Source of the DNA: Chrysemys picta bellii
Lineage: Eukaryota; Chordata; Testudines; Emydidae
Assembly: GCF_011386835.1 (NCBI RefSeq)
Contig: NC_088809.1
Coordinates: 3,853,001 to 3,917,000 of the forward strand
Length of the DNA: 64,000 bases
Reading direction: 5' to 3'
The translations under genes were made by a program, and so were the position numbers. The notes beneath the pieces are model-generated. The model did not search any database and was not told the DNA's origin. It saw nothing but the letters and a program-made list of their open reading frames with translations. This document shows, piece by piece, positions 1-10,560 of the stretch. How positions within the stretch are numbered: the first letter of the stretch is position 1; each line of letters starts with the position of its first letter.

Positions 1-2184
1 AGAGGGACAGGACTGGTTCATATTTACATGCTGCAACAACAGCAGTTGCGGGTGGGGAGGGGAGTTTGATAAGACCCTGGAGGGAGCCCCTGACTTGACT
101 CTTCCCTCTGTCTTTGGCGAACAAAACCCTGGCCATGAGTTTACGGCATAAGCAAATCCATTTCTCCCCAGAAGATCAGTGCTTGGGGGGGGGGGGGGGG
201 GGGGGGAGGCACCATTTCATCCTGTGCCTGCTCATGCACTACGCTAGAGGATGATGCACACACTGTAACGAGCAATGTCAGAAGGCAGAAGAATGCTCCA
301 TTCCTGATTTCTTTTATGATGGGTTAAGGGCCCAATCTAGAGATGCCAACCACCCACAGCTCTCAGTCAAGTCATTCGCTCCCTGCAGGTGTGCTCTGTA
401 GGTGCCACATTAAAGGTGAGGTTTGCTCCAGGAGCACAAGTCACCCGTTCCTCAGTGACTGTTCCAGAGCAAGGCAATAGACACGTGGAGGGCTTGAACA
501 TGGTTGATACATACTGTTAGCTCCAGGTAGGGTGGATCTTTTAGATACTCTCAAAGTTTTCCTAAACCCTCACTCCCCATTAGTTCTTAGTCCAAGTTTC
601 AATGGACATGGGCTGAGATTTTCAAAAAAGTGACTAATGATTTTTGGATGCCCAAACTTGAGACCTCTTGAGACCAAACTTGTGCCCTGCACTGACCCTC
701 TGAAAATCAGGCCTCTTTAAAGGGTCTCACTCTGGACACGCAAAATTGCTCGGCGCTTTTGAAAGTCTCGGCTTTGAAAAATAATCCAACTCCATCCCCC
801 TGTCGAGCCAGGGGAACCTGTTGCTCTTGGGTGAGCAGCAGCTTCAGAGTAAAGCACGTGCTATTCTTTCAGAGACGGTTCTTACAAAGCCTCCCTCACG
901 CCCATGGGAGCGTTTCACACATTCACAATAGCACATGTATTTTCAAGTCTCCCAGCACAGTCAGCGCATCAAGAGAGGGATTCCTCTCAGAAAGCTATAT
1001 TTCCCATGTAACTCCAGAGCGACGGACGGGTTTGAAGACTAGCTGCTTACGCAGTGAGTTAAACTTCTCTTTAAACAAAGTTATACCTTGTACAATCCCT
1101 GCACTGGAATAACTCCCCTGCTTTCGAGCTCATCAAGTTATTCAGCACAAATGAGAGAGAGGTTAATGCCAAAGCCAATTCAAGCAACAACAACAAAATG
1201 CATTTTTATTAGGGAATAAGTAAGAGACAGATAATACAGATGATCAGTTACGGCTGCTTTTTTTCCAGGCCCATGGTGTCTGGGGACAGAGGACAGCAGT
1301 TACTAATGGTGCTGTTTTATCTAAGAGGATGATGGATGACGGTGGAAGAGAAAGAAGGGGGAAAACGAAGACATTAGCACATCAATGGTGGGCCTGTGAC
1401 CTCCCTCAAGAGACGCAAAGCGACTTAATGAAATTTTAATTAGACAGCATGCAGTGCACTGTCATTGGGTACCAGCTCAGACCTTTTCACCAGCAGGCTG
1501 TGATTATCTTTGCTTGAGATGAGGCCTTTCCTTGTATTAGTGGCAGAGTTGGGCTAATCATTCTAGGCGCGGAGCACTCACCACAGCTTACAGAAACACT
1601 CCTGTCTTGCTCCTTAGAACAAAGACTCATCAGAGAGGGGATAGAATGGAAGGTGACTGCGGCCAACTGCCTTCTTTGCCTCCTGCAAGCATCTCAATAC
1701 AGTCCGCAGGCCTAGAGGTATAGACAGTGGAATCACATGCCCCTGAAATGTCATCCAGGATGTTCAGCAAATCTCACACTGTCCTCTCCTGTGAGCTGCC
1801 ACAGAATGTGTGACAACACGTAACCAGAAAAATCTTGACCTATCTCCTCAGGATACCTGTTCCTCAAGTGTCATCTTTAACGACTCACCATTTGTTTATT
1901 TTCCCCTGATGACTTCGGTTATAAAAGTTGAACATTCTCCATTCGCTGTGGACCTTTTCCAAAGTAAAAGTATCACCCGCTGATGGATGTAGCCAGAGCT
2001 TGACCTCTCAACTTCACGTTGAAACAAAGGTTTCCATTCCACATTGAACTGAAGTTATCAAAAATAATCCTGACATGGGCCAATCTGGAGTTTCTATCCA
2101 CTTCGATGTTTCTACGGCTCATCCCCCGAGCATCCAACCAGCTCACAAACAATTCATCCACCACACCCCCGGGAGGCGCTATTA
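1..2184. other. Non-coding; no gene recognised
   Basis: If the LHFPL-like gene extends left, this may be its intron. A block at about 1395-1520 is AT-rich with homeodomain-type TAAT cores (AAATTTTAATTAGAC) and a complex, non-repetitive look, so it may be a conserved non-coding element. 600-735 resembles a diverged dispersed palindromic repeat. Confidence 0.4.
185..206 (+). repeat. Poly-G run (22 nt)
   Basis: An uninterrupted G homopolymer; its exact length is uncertain in any assembly and it can form G-quadruplex structure. Confidence 0.9.
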
Positions 2185-2303
2185 GCCCCATTTTACAGAC
2201 GGAGTAATGAAGCCCAGAGTTTGTGACTTGCCCAAGGTCACATACAGAGTCTGTGGCAAAGCTGGGAATTGAAGCTGTGGTCTGGACTCCCAGTCCATTG
2301 TCT
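2185..2303 (-). mobile_element. MIR-type SINE, minus orientation
   Basis: CCCATTTTACAGACGGAGTA and TGACTTGCCCAAGGTCACAT are the MIR core in reverse orientation. The SINE is abutted by the MITE at 2306. Confidence 0.75.
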
Positions 2304-2305
2304 TA

Positions 2306-2587
2306 GGCTAGGTCTACACTACCCGCCTGAATCGGCGGGTAAAAATCGATCTCAGGGATCGAATTATCGCGTCTCGTCAGGACGCGACAATCGATCCCCG
2401 AATCGCCGCTCTTACTCCACCAGCGGAGGTGGGAGTAAGCGCCATCAACGGGGAGCCGCGGAGGTAGATTTTGCCGCCGTCCTCACAGCGGGGTAAGTCG
2501 GCTCCAATAGGTCGAATTCAGCTACGCTATTCGCGTAGCTGAATTTGCGTATCTTAAATCGACCCCCCCTGTAGTGAAGACCTGCCC
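2306..2587 (+). mobile_element. Hairpin-rich MITE with TA-type ends
   Basis: Ends GGCTAGGTCTACACTAC and, in reverse, GGGCAGGTCTTCACTAC match at 14 of 17, flanked by TA. The interior is CpG-rich with several palindromes: AATTCAGCTACGC and GCGTAGCTGAATT (13-bp arms, 5-base loop) and TCGCGTC/GACGCGA. Superfamily not certain. It sits at the end of a MIR-type SINE. Confidence 0.75.
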
Positions 2588-4821
2588 TAAGTCACAAGCC
2601 CATGCTTCCTCTCTGCAGTTAGTTTTAGCTCTGTTAAGTTTTCTATAGCATGCCACAGGGTCCAATCCAAACGCAAGGCCCACTTCTCCAGCCTTGACTT
2701 CATGGATAAAATAAAGAGCACATCGCAAAACAAAAGCAACAGCCTTATACAATTTTGCTCCTTGCTGAGAGAAATGGGGAAGGAACCGCACCTGAAGCAG
2801 GAGAGTCATATCACTTGATGCACCACTGGGAGGAGCCCCAATACCTTGGTGACGGTGGGTGTTGTCCAAGAACCTGAACAGAGTATAGTATAGTATAATT
2901 CCTGGCAGAGTTGCTCTATCTCAAACTGACTGATGAAGTAAACGGCAGATTAATGTTTCCAACTTTTCTTCACAACCTTTGACACAAATTGAACCTTAGT
3001 TATTGTCTGCTGATTAATGAAATGACTGTAAGGAGTAACCCAGATGAACACCATGCTCTTGACCCAAACCTTCAATGTTCCTTAAGCTCTTACCGCATGG
3101 ATGGACGGAAATAAGCCATCTGTGGAACTCACAGCCACAAGATATTACTGAGGCAAAGAGCTTAATACAATTAACAAAAGGTATAATGAATAATAAGAGT
3201 ATAATCAGCAGTTGCATTAGGCAGGATAGAAGTTTAAACAGGACAAACCAACCACTCAGTACCTAGCTGTAGGAAAAAACATTCCCCTATAGGCCTGGTA
3301 TTGCAGAATGGTCCGTGATGGTGGTTTTACACCGTCCTTTCAGTCATCCAGAACTGGCTGCTATTGGAGACAGGATACAGGACTAGGTGACCCCCTGTTG
3401 ACTTCACTGGGACTGCTCACGGGCTCCTAGCTCAACACAGGCTTATGTACTTTGCTCAGTTCGGACCTGGATCCAATACAGCAGTTCTGTGTTCCCATTA
3501 TCAGGGATATCTTCCACTCAATGAACAGAAGTCACAGAACTCTGGATGCCTAATGAAACAGCATAAAATCCATAGCTAGGTAATATGCCTAGAGAGGAAG
3601 ACACTGGTTTCAGAAATGCTGACACGCCCCTCCAGTCTCCTGCCAAAGCTGTGCAAGCGTAATTAGGAATCAAAGTAACTGATAGCAGCAGCCGGAAGAA
3701 CCTGCTCTCTCAGGAGGGTTCTTGTATTGAGGACTAAACCTATTCGTTTGTTGATAATGCCAAACGAAGTCCCGATCCTGCAAGCTGCTCTGTGTGGGCG
3801 CCCTGTAAGTCATCGGGCCTCTGCACAAGTGCAGGGGGTCAGGTTCTTATTGTTATTTGTGTTGTGTTAACACCTTGGGGCCCCAGTCATGGGCCAGGAC
3901 CCTGTTGTGCCAGGCGCTGTATAAAACCCAGAACAAGAAGACAGTCCCTGTCCCTGACAATCCAAGTATGGGCACCTACTGGGATTTTCAATGGGAGTTA
4001 GGCAGTTGGGTACTTTGAAAATCCCACGGAGCACCTATCTGCAGCTTTAAGCACCTAAATACTTTTAAAACCCTGCCCCAAAGTGACCTGCTAAGATCAC
4101 AAAGGGAGTCAAGTGCCAGAGGTACAACCAGGAGAAGCTACACAACTAGAGTTGATTAGCTCCAGGTCAACCCTAAAAGGGTCCAAGAAGGAATTTTGCC
4201 CCCCACCTTCCCCTCCAGTGCTGTCTGTCTGTCTAGTTTTCATACCATGCCCATCATCGTGGTGTCTGATCAACTAGCTAGGTGCATTATGAGGTTTGCT
4301 TTGACTTCCTCCGAAGCCTGAGCGCTGAATCCTGCTAGAGACAAGATCTCAGACTTGATCAGACCAGTGGTGTCACTGGGTCAGACAAATCCTCCATTCC
4401 TAATCTGAATTCCCTATTTTGAGCTCTGTGCTAACAGAGTGTTCATCCTCTTGTAGATTCTTCAGAAGCAAATGGTCAAAGTGTTTCTAGACTGAATATC
4501 AGGGGCTGATCAACTATTATGTTGTTTTAAAGGACATGCTTTGCTAAGCCTGAAAATAATTGGAGACTACTGGAGGGGGGGGGGGGGGAGATAGACGTTT
4601 GAGATCAAAGAGCATTCGCTTCCAAACTGCAGCACTTGACAGAAGAGACATACCAGACTGACGTTTCCATTTAAAAAAAAATTATAAACAAACTAGCTCA
4701 GGATACAGAACTACGTTTGCCTTCCTCAGAGTCCGAAATAAGTAGCATGAACTCATAGTGACTTCCTGTGTCCCTGAGGAGCAGGAGGAATTCTCTTTAA
4801 TTCTGAGATGCTGACAGTACT

Positions 4822-4970
4822 GCCCAGATTTAAGGCTCCCAGTCACCAAATTACTGTACAGAATTGACTGACCAAGACCTTGACACGACTGACCCTTATT
4901 TACAAGAATAGCTCTAATAAGGATCCCGCTCGTAAACTGGTTCATTGACTGCGGAGCCTTAAATCTGGGC
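4822..4970 (+). repeat. 18-bp perfect inverted repeat, 113 bp apart
   Basis: GCCCAGATTTAAGGCTCC (4822-4839) and its exact complement (4953-4970). No target duplication or transposon terminus is evident. Could be the ends of an unrecognised MITE core or chance conservation. Confidence 0.7.
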
Positions 4971-5889
4971 AACAACATGCTGTCATCTTTCCTTCCTTGA
5001 CGAACGCCAGAATTTTGCTGAGGGGACTGGGTCCCAGTTTTTATGGAGCGTTGTTCGCACAGATGTACCAGCCTTCCGCAGCAGGTCATGCGTTCCTGAC
5101 ATGCCAGTGCAAGAGAACTCTGTGTCTGCAGCCTACATCATCCCGGCAACAACCGTCTGCATGTCAGGGCAGAGATGGAGAGAGAGACAACAGCCACCTT
5201 TCTGAGGAAACCATTTCGTGGGTCTGTGTGTTCTAAGGCCCGTTTTTGTAGCAAGCTTAGAACGTGTCATACCCAAGCAATTTTATCCCCCGCAAGACTT
5301 TTTCCCTTCGCCCTTCTTATGTCTCTACCCTGTGCATGCCCAGGAAATCATCCTGTTCCTTCCACTTAGGACATGTGCACCTTAGAGCTGCACGAGTGAC
5401 CCCGAGCAGGCTGGGAAGGCCGTACTTCCTAAGGGGTGATAGAGTTAAACTAAAGGAACCCTAGATATTGCAAAGCTGCAAAAGTAATTATAGAGAAGGC
5501 AAAAAAAGCCAGCAATTCTAAGCAGGCAAAAAGGCCCTCTTAAGAGAAGAAAGGCATGGTAATTAACCTCTAGACATGATTCAAAGCATCATTTGTAGGA
5601 TGATTAACATAATCCCCCAAGTGCAAACACACAACTCGCATTAATGATCATTTGCAGAGCTGAACGCTCCCCCCGCCCCTTCACAAAATCAGCACATTTG
5701 AACGGGGAGACATTTGAAATGCGGTAACTGCCATCTGGGCAAGGGGGAGGAACAGTTCATGTAGGCAGAAGAGCAAGTGCTTCTTCCCATACAAACCACC
5801 AGGCTGACCCTACAATACTGACTCCCAATAGGGCCCTTTGCTTGCAAAACACAGTGCTTCACAGCCAACCATTACCAGACTAATAAAGC

Positions 5890-6130
5890 CTATTTCTTAT
5901 ATGATGCTTTTCATCAGTAGACCTCAAAGCAAATCACAGCCTTTAATGTATTTATCCTCACAACGCCCCTGTGAGGTAGGAAGCATTATTAGCCCCAATG
6001 TGCATATAAGGCACAGAGAGGCTAAGTGACTTGCCCATGGTCACAAAGGAAGTATGTGGCAGAGCAGGAAATGGAACACAAGTCTCTCACAGATTAAGCC
6101 AGTGCTCTAACCACTGAACTATCCTTCCCC
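5890..6130 (-). mobile_element. MIR-type tRNA-derived SINE, minus orientation
   Basis: Contains GGCTAAGTGACTTGCCCATG and ends CCAGTGCTCTAACCACTGAA, the reverse complement of the tRNA-derived promoter head. This is the most complete SINE in the window. The tRNA resemblance is part of the SINE, not a tRNA gene. Confidence 0.85.
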
Positions 6131-8587
6131 AATTGGCCAGGCTGCCCAATGCTCGTGATTTTATTGAGACTCTCGAGGTATTTTATGTTTTTTCTTTAAC
6201 GCTCCAGTTCCTGGAATCAACTGGAAGTGAGAAGCTCAGCCTTCATTCAAAAAGAAAAGTTTCTAGCTCTCAAGATTCAGAGAAAAGCTTGAGAACGTGA
6301 CCTGAGTGAACTCTGAAGGCTCAGAAAACAGAAGGCAAATAAAAACAACCCCACATTGGTTATTTAAAAAAATGAAATCTCCTGATTTCAAGCCAAACAA
6401 TGAGTTTGTTAAACCCTGACTCATGTTTGGGTTTGGCAGCACTGCGCTTCTCCCAGTTCTTTGTGGGTTTATAAAGCCCGGGGCCACTCCTACGATGGAT
6501 CGTACAGGAAGCCAAAGCAACCCGGCTTCTCAGTGAAGATCCCAGGGACTAACTCCCTTCTACCTGCTTGTACACCCAGTACAAAAGGCATCTGTGTCAT
6601 AGCTGGAAGCAGTCAGAAAGGCATTTTCTTCCCATTCCACTGAAGCAAACTGCGTTGTTTGTAGGCTGTTCTTAATTAAATATTCCAGAGGGGTTAATAA
6701 AGGAGACTGAAATGTGACCAAGACCTGGTGTACACTGTCTCCCCCTCATACCTGAATACTGTTTCTTTGGAGCCAAGATCCATTCAAGAAGCTCTGAGCC
6801 TTTGTATTCAGTTCTTTTCTGTATTTCTTAAAAGGATATTACAGCCCTGAAGCTCTGGGTAGTGGAATCTTGTTGGAATGAATTACTTATTGTGCTTCAT
6901 TCTTATCTTTAAAGTTATGTTATTACCTGGAGGTGTTTATCTGAACACCATTTGTAAACATCTGTATAAAGGCCAAGTTTTAAAAACCGAATGACTCTTT
7001 TTTTTTTTAATCCTTTACTGCACAAACAGGAAGCATTATAGTTAGCCTGCTCTCCTCTGTGCAATATACAAATTGTGTACTTGTTATTAACGACAATCTT
7101 AGAGACCACTGACAGTTTAAACACACAATAGCCTATGGAACTTGCTTCCTTAAAGTGATACAGTTCGAGTCCATGACAGCCTGAGAAATTCAACCACTAA
7201 ATGCCCCATTGTGTCAGGCACAAGGCATGACCTTCCCCTGATTCATCCCTTGTGTGGGATTCCAGCGACAGAGCAATGCTGTCCAGTTCAAAGCTCATAT
7301 GTTTGGAAACCTGTAGGGAAATTATAGTCAGAGCCTCCACCGTTACTAGCAGGGAATAAAAGGAAAGGAAACAAGATTAAGAATGAAGGGGAGGGGAAAA
7401 ATCATCGGTTTCGTGCTGAAACGCTGCTTTATTCTGCATCTAGTGCAGAAAGCTCCTGTCACACAAAGACAGCAGAATAATCCCAGCCCCACCAGCCAGA
7501 ACGCTGAGAGAGGCTGTCCTGAACTCTAAGTAAAACAAAGAGCCACCAGTCCAGGTAACTTTTGTCTGGCAACAGCACGGGGTAGCACCAGCCAGGGCAG
7601 AATGAGCAAAGAGGTATTAACTTCCCAGTACGTGGATTGATTTTCAGAGGTGCTGTGCATTGACAGCTCCCACTGAAGTCGACGCATGCAAAAGACAGTT
7701 TTACACAGCCCTAGTTGGTAAGACACAAGAGGTGCTGGTACCACCTGCCGTCTCTCCTGCACAGGTACCGTGGTAAGAACAAAAGTTTCAAATATGCAAA
7801 ACCTGTTCCATTTCTTTCCCCCATTTTCTCCCCCATTAGTAGGCTGACATTTGCCTGCACAGTGTCTATATCTTATACCCCTTGATACACGGGTACCAGC
7901 AGGGTTCACCCCAGTGAATGTAGGGGAGGGAGGACTCAGAAGTTTAATCCTAAAGTCCTTGCAAAGAGATGTGCACCTCCATTCGCTCCGCTCCGGGCAA
8001 GCAGCACGAACCAGATAATTGCCCACGTTTTCAGAGCAAACCGGATTAAAGCCTTCTGGAGAGCTGGCAGTAATCTGCCTCGCCCCCCCCACTGCTCCCA
8101 GGGGCCATGCCATCACTTTGGAGGAGGCAGCTGCCTTCAGACTGGAGGCTCACACAGGGCTCTGTATGTAGGTCCAGTGCCCCTGAGCCTGCCCCTCCCA
8201 GCTGCTCCTAAAATAGATGCTTATGGGGAAGCAGGTGCTAATACTGGAACCTCCGGCCGCCCTAATTGGATTGAGATGTTTTGTGCAGCCCAGCTAATGG
8301 GCTCCACACTCCAGTGCGCTGGATCCTGACGTTCGACTAACATTATCAGCACGTGCTAATCCTGCCCCTGGAGCGCTCCCTGGGCTGACGAGGCTTGGAG
8401 CCAATCCTGACCGCGCTTACACCTGTCCTATACCGGCATGGCTCCCCTGGCTTCCACAGGGCCATTCCTGATTTCCACTGCGGGGATCTCAGAGCCTTTG
8501 GAGTTCGAAATCAGATTCGGATCCACAGCCCAGCCCACCATTTGCAGACTTCAGCTCCTCTGTCCCCTGTTTGCATCAGCAGGGCTG

Positions 8588-9225
8588 TATCCCCAGGGTG
8601 CAATGCTGCACCTAAACCCCCTCTGCTGCACTGCCTACCTGGGCTATATCCCCAGGGTACAGGGCTGCACCTAACCCCCCTCTGCCGCACTGCCTGGGCT
8701 ATATCCCCAGGGTACAGGGCTGCACCTAAACCCCCTCTGCTGCACTGCCTGGGCTATATCCCCAGGGTACAGGGCTGCACCTAAACCCCCTCTGCTGCAC
8801 TGCCTGGGCTATATCCCCAGGGTACAGGGCTGCACCTAAACCCCCTCTGCTGCACTGCCTGGGCTATACCCCCAGGGTACAGGGCTGCGCCTACACCCTC
8901 TCTGCTGCACTGCCTGGGCTATATCCCCAGGGTACAGGGCTGCACCTAAACCCCCTCTGCTGCACTGCCCAGCCAGGCTATACCCCCAGGGTACAGGGCT
9001 GCACCTAAACCCCCTCTGCTGCACTGCCTGGGCTGTATCCCCAGGGGGCAGGGCTGCACCTAAACCCCCTCTGCCGCACTGCCTGGGCTATACCCCCAAG
9101 GTGCAGGGCTGCACCTAAACCCCCTCTGCTGCACTGCCTGGGCTATATCCCCAGGGTACAGGGCTGCACCTAAACCCCCTCTGCCGCACTGCCCAGTCAG
9201 GCTATACCCCCCAAGGTGCAGGGCT
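8588..9225 (+). repeat. 55-bp minisatellite, about 11 copies
   Basis: Tandem copies of a 55-bp unit built from GGGCTATATCCCCAGGGTAC, GGGCTGCACCTAAACC and CCCTCTGCTGCACTGCCT. The period is confirmed by unit starts at 8641, 8696, 8751 and 8806. Since 55 is not a multiple of three, the reading frame rotates each copy and the open frames are not a gene. It ends about 165 bp from the LHFPL-like exon boundary, inside its first intron. Confidence 0.9.
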
Positions 9226-9389
9226 GCTCCTGTCAGACAACCAACGTGGGGGAGGAGGGAAGGAGCATCCCAAACCATCAGCACAGCCACCGTTTGGAGG
9301 GAGAGAAGCCCAGGGGGCAGCCTGCCTGGGGGTCAGGCAGCCCAGCCGGTTCCCCCCAGCCCAGCCGCCGGGATCCCGCAGCCCCTCAC

Positions 9390-9623
9390 CTGCCAGGCGC
9401 TGGAGGGGATCTCGTGGAACTTGCCCAGGCCCCCGAAGGTGTAGCAGCTGTACATCTGCTCCAGCGTCTCGGAGCAGTGCCACAGCAAGCCGAAGCTGAC
9501 CCCGCCGTGGGCTTGGAGGTGATGCTCCTTCACGATCCAGGCAGGCGAGAGGAAGCTGAAGCTGCAGACGGCCACCAGGCAGGAGGATAGGAGGACCCAG
9601 AAGCAGCCCACGCAGCTGAACAT
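9390..9623 (-). CDS. First coding exon of an LHFPL-family tetraspan membrane protein
   Basis: Reads 78 codons on the minus strand from an ATG with A at -3, ending CAG|GTGAGG, a good donor at a codon boundary. It begins MFSCVGCFWVLLSSCLVAVC, a first transmembrane helix at about residues 4-25, followed by FLSPAWI, VSFGLLWHC and a second cysteine ten residues on, then EIPSSAWQ. The GLLW-C-C extracellular-loop pattern and the SAWQ exon end are typical of LHFPL proteins; the closest family member from memory is LHFPL7/TMEM211, but I am not certain. An in-frame ATG 32 codons upstream (9719) has a weak context and adds no recognisable sequence, so I chose 9623. The remaining exons, with three more helices, were not found at lower coordinates. 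Confidence 0.75.
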
Positions 9624-9739
9624 CCTCTGAGGCTGGGGAAGGGAACCTGCAGCCGGCAGCTCCAGCCCAGCATCCACGCAGCCGCCTGCTTTCTTCTTGC
9701 GATCCAGCAGCGAATGCATCTGGGGGGGCTGGGATGGGG

Positions 9740-10560
9740 GGTGGGAGGCAGCGAGGGAGCTCAGGACACCCCCCTGGGCTGCCTCACATCAGCATCCAAG
9801 CGGCGGCGAGGGCTGGCACCCGGACAGGTCCATGGGAAGAGGCGGCGGCCGCCCCGGTGCAGTTCCTCACCCCCCTCCCCAGCCGCTGTCAGCTGGGATC
9901 CTGACTGCGACGGGGCCGCCCACGTGGAGCTGCTGCTGAGGCCGGAGCCGCTCGTGACACCCAAGGCCGCCTCCGCGCCCGGCTCCCGCGGCACATCCAC
10001 CCCCGGCGGGCGCAGCGGGGCTCCGGAGAGGTGGGAGCGGCCGGGAGGGAGCGCGGCTGCTCTGCCGGCTGCTGCCACGGGCAGGTGTCCCGGTCCCCTT
10101 CCTCCCCTCCCTCTCACCCACCCACCCACCGCGGTGGGCGTCTCCTCGGGCCCAGCCCCGTCACGTGGCGGTGGGAGAAGGGGCTGGAGCCCCCCGGCTC
10201 CCAGCGCTCCCGGGCTGCCACCCCCAGCCCTCCCGCGGGGAGATGCGCCCGTGCGCAAAGGCGCAGCGCCAGCTCTCCCCGCCGCAGGCGCGCCGCGGGG
10301 GAGGCCGGGGTGGGGTGGGCTGCAGAGGGAAGGGAGGGGGGTTAGTCACGGGGCGGCTGCCTCCCTCCCTGACCCACCCCGTGGGGCTTTCCCTGCCGCC
10401 CGCCTGGGCGTTTTCAGGTCAGTCGCAGGGCGTGGTGCCAGGCGGGGAGGCAGGAGCGCGCCAGGACGGGGAAGCCACCCGGGGCCCGTGCAAAACCCAG
10501 CAGCCCTGCCCGGCCTCGCAGCGTAGCTGCCTCCTGAACGGGAAGGGGTGGGGGGGAAGC
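9740..10560 (-). promoter_or_regulatory. CpG island upstream of the LHFPL-family exon
   Basis: A CpG-rich, GC-rich block lies immediately 5' (to the right) of the minus-strand LHFPL-like exon, consistent with its promoter and 5' leader. Long open frames occur on both strands purely because stop codons are rare at this base composition; none is recognisable. A roughly 48-bp direct duplication around GAACTGTGGGGT follows at 10580-10640. Confidence 0.6.

Larger units (their letters stand above)
2590..8587. other. Non-coding stretch with scattered repeats
   Basis: Apart from the SINE, the inverted repeat and the homopolymer G run near 4577, I see no coding exon on either strand. Around 3960-4080 is a diverged palindromic repeat (TTTGAAAATCCC type). 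A 196-codon minus-strand frame at 7526-8116 has no recognisable domain. Confidence 0.4.

Noticed and set aside
6095..6130. tRNA-like sequence with an internal promoter box
   Set aside because: It is the head of a MIR-type SINE, not a tRNA gene.
7526..8116. 196-codon minus-strand frame
   Set aside because: No domain, transmembrane or repeat pattern, and no splice context; likely chance.
8395..9290. Open frames across the 55-bp minisatellite
   Set aside because: The period is not a multiple of three, so the peptide changes frame each copy; no protein family.
9624..9719. Upstream in-frame start for the LHFPL-like protein
   Set aside because: Weak start context and 32 residues without family similarity; LHFPL proteins usually begin close to the first helix.
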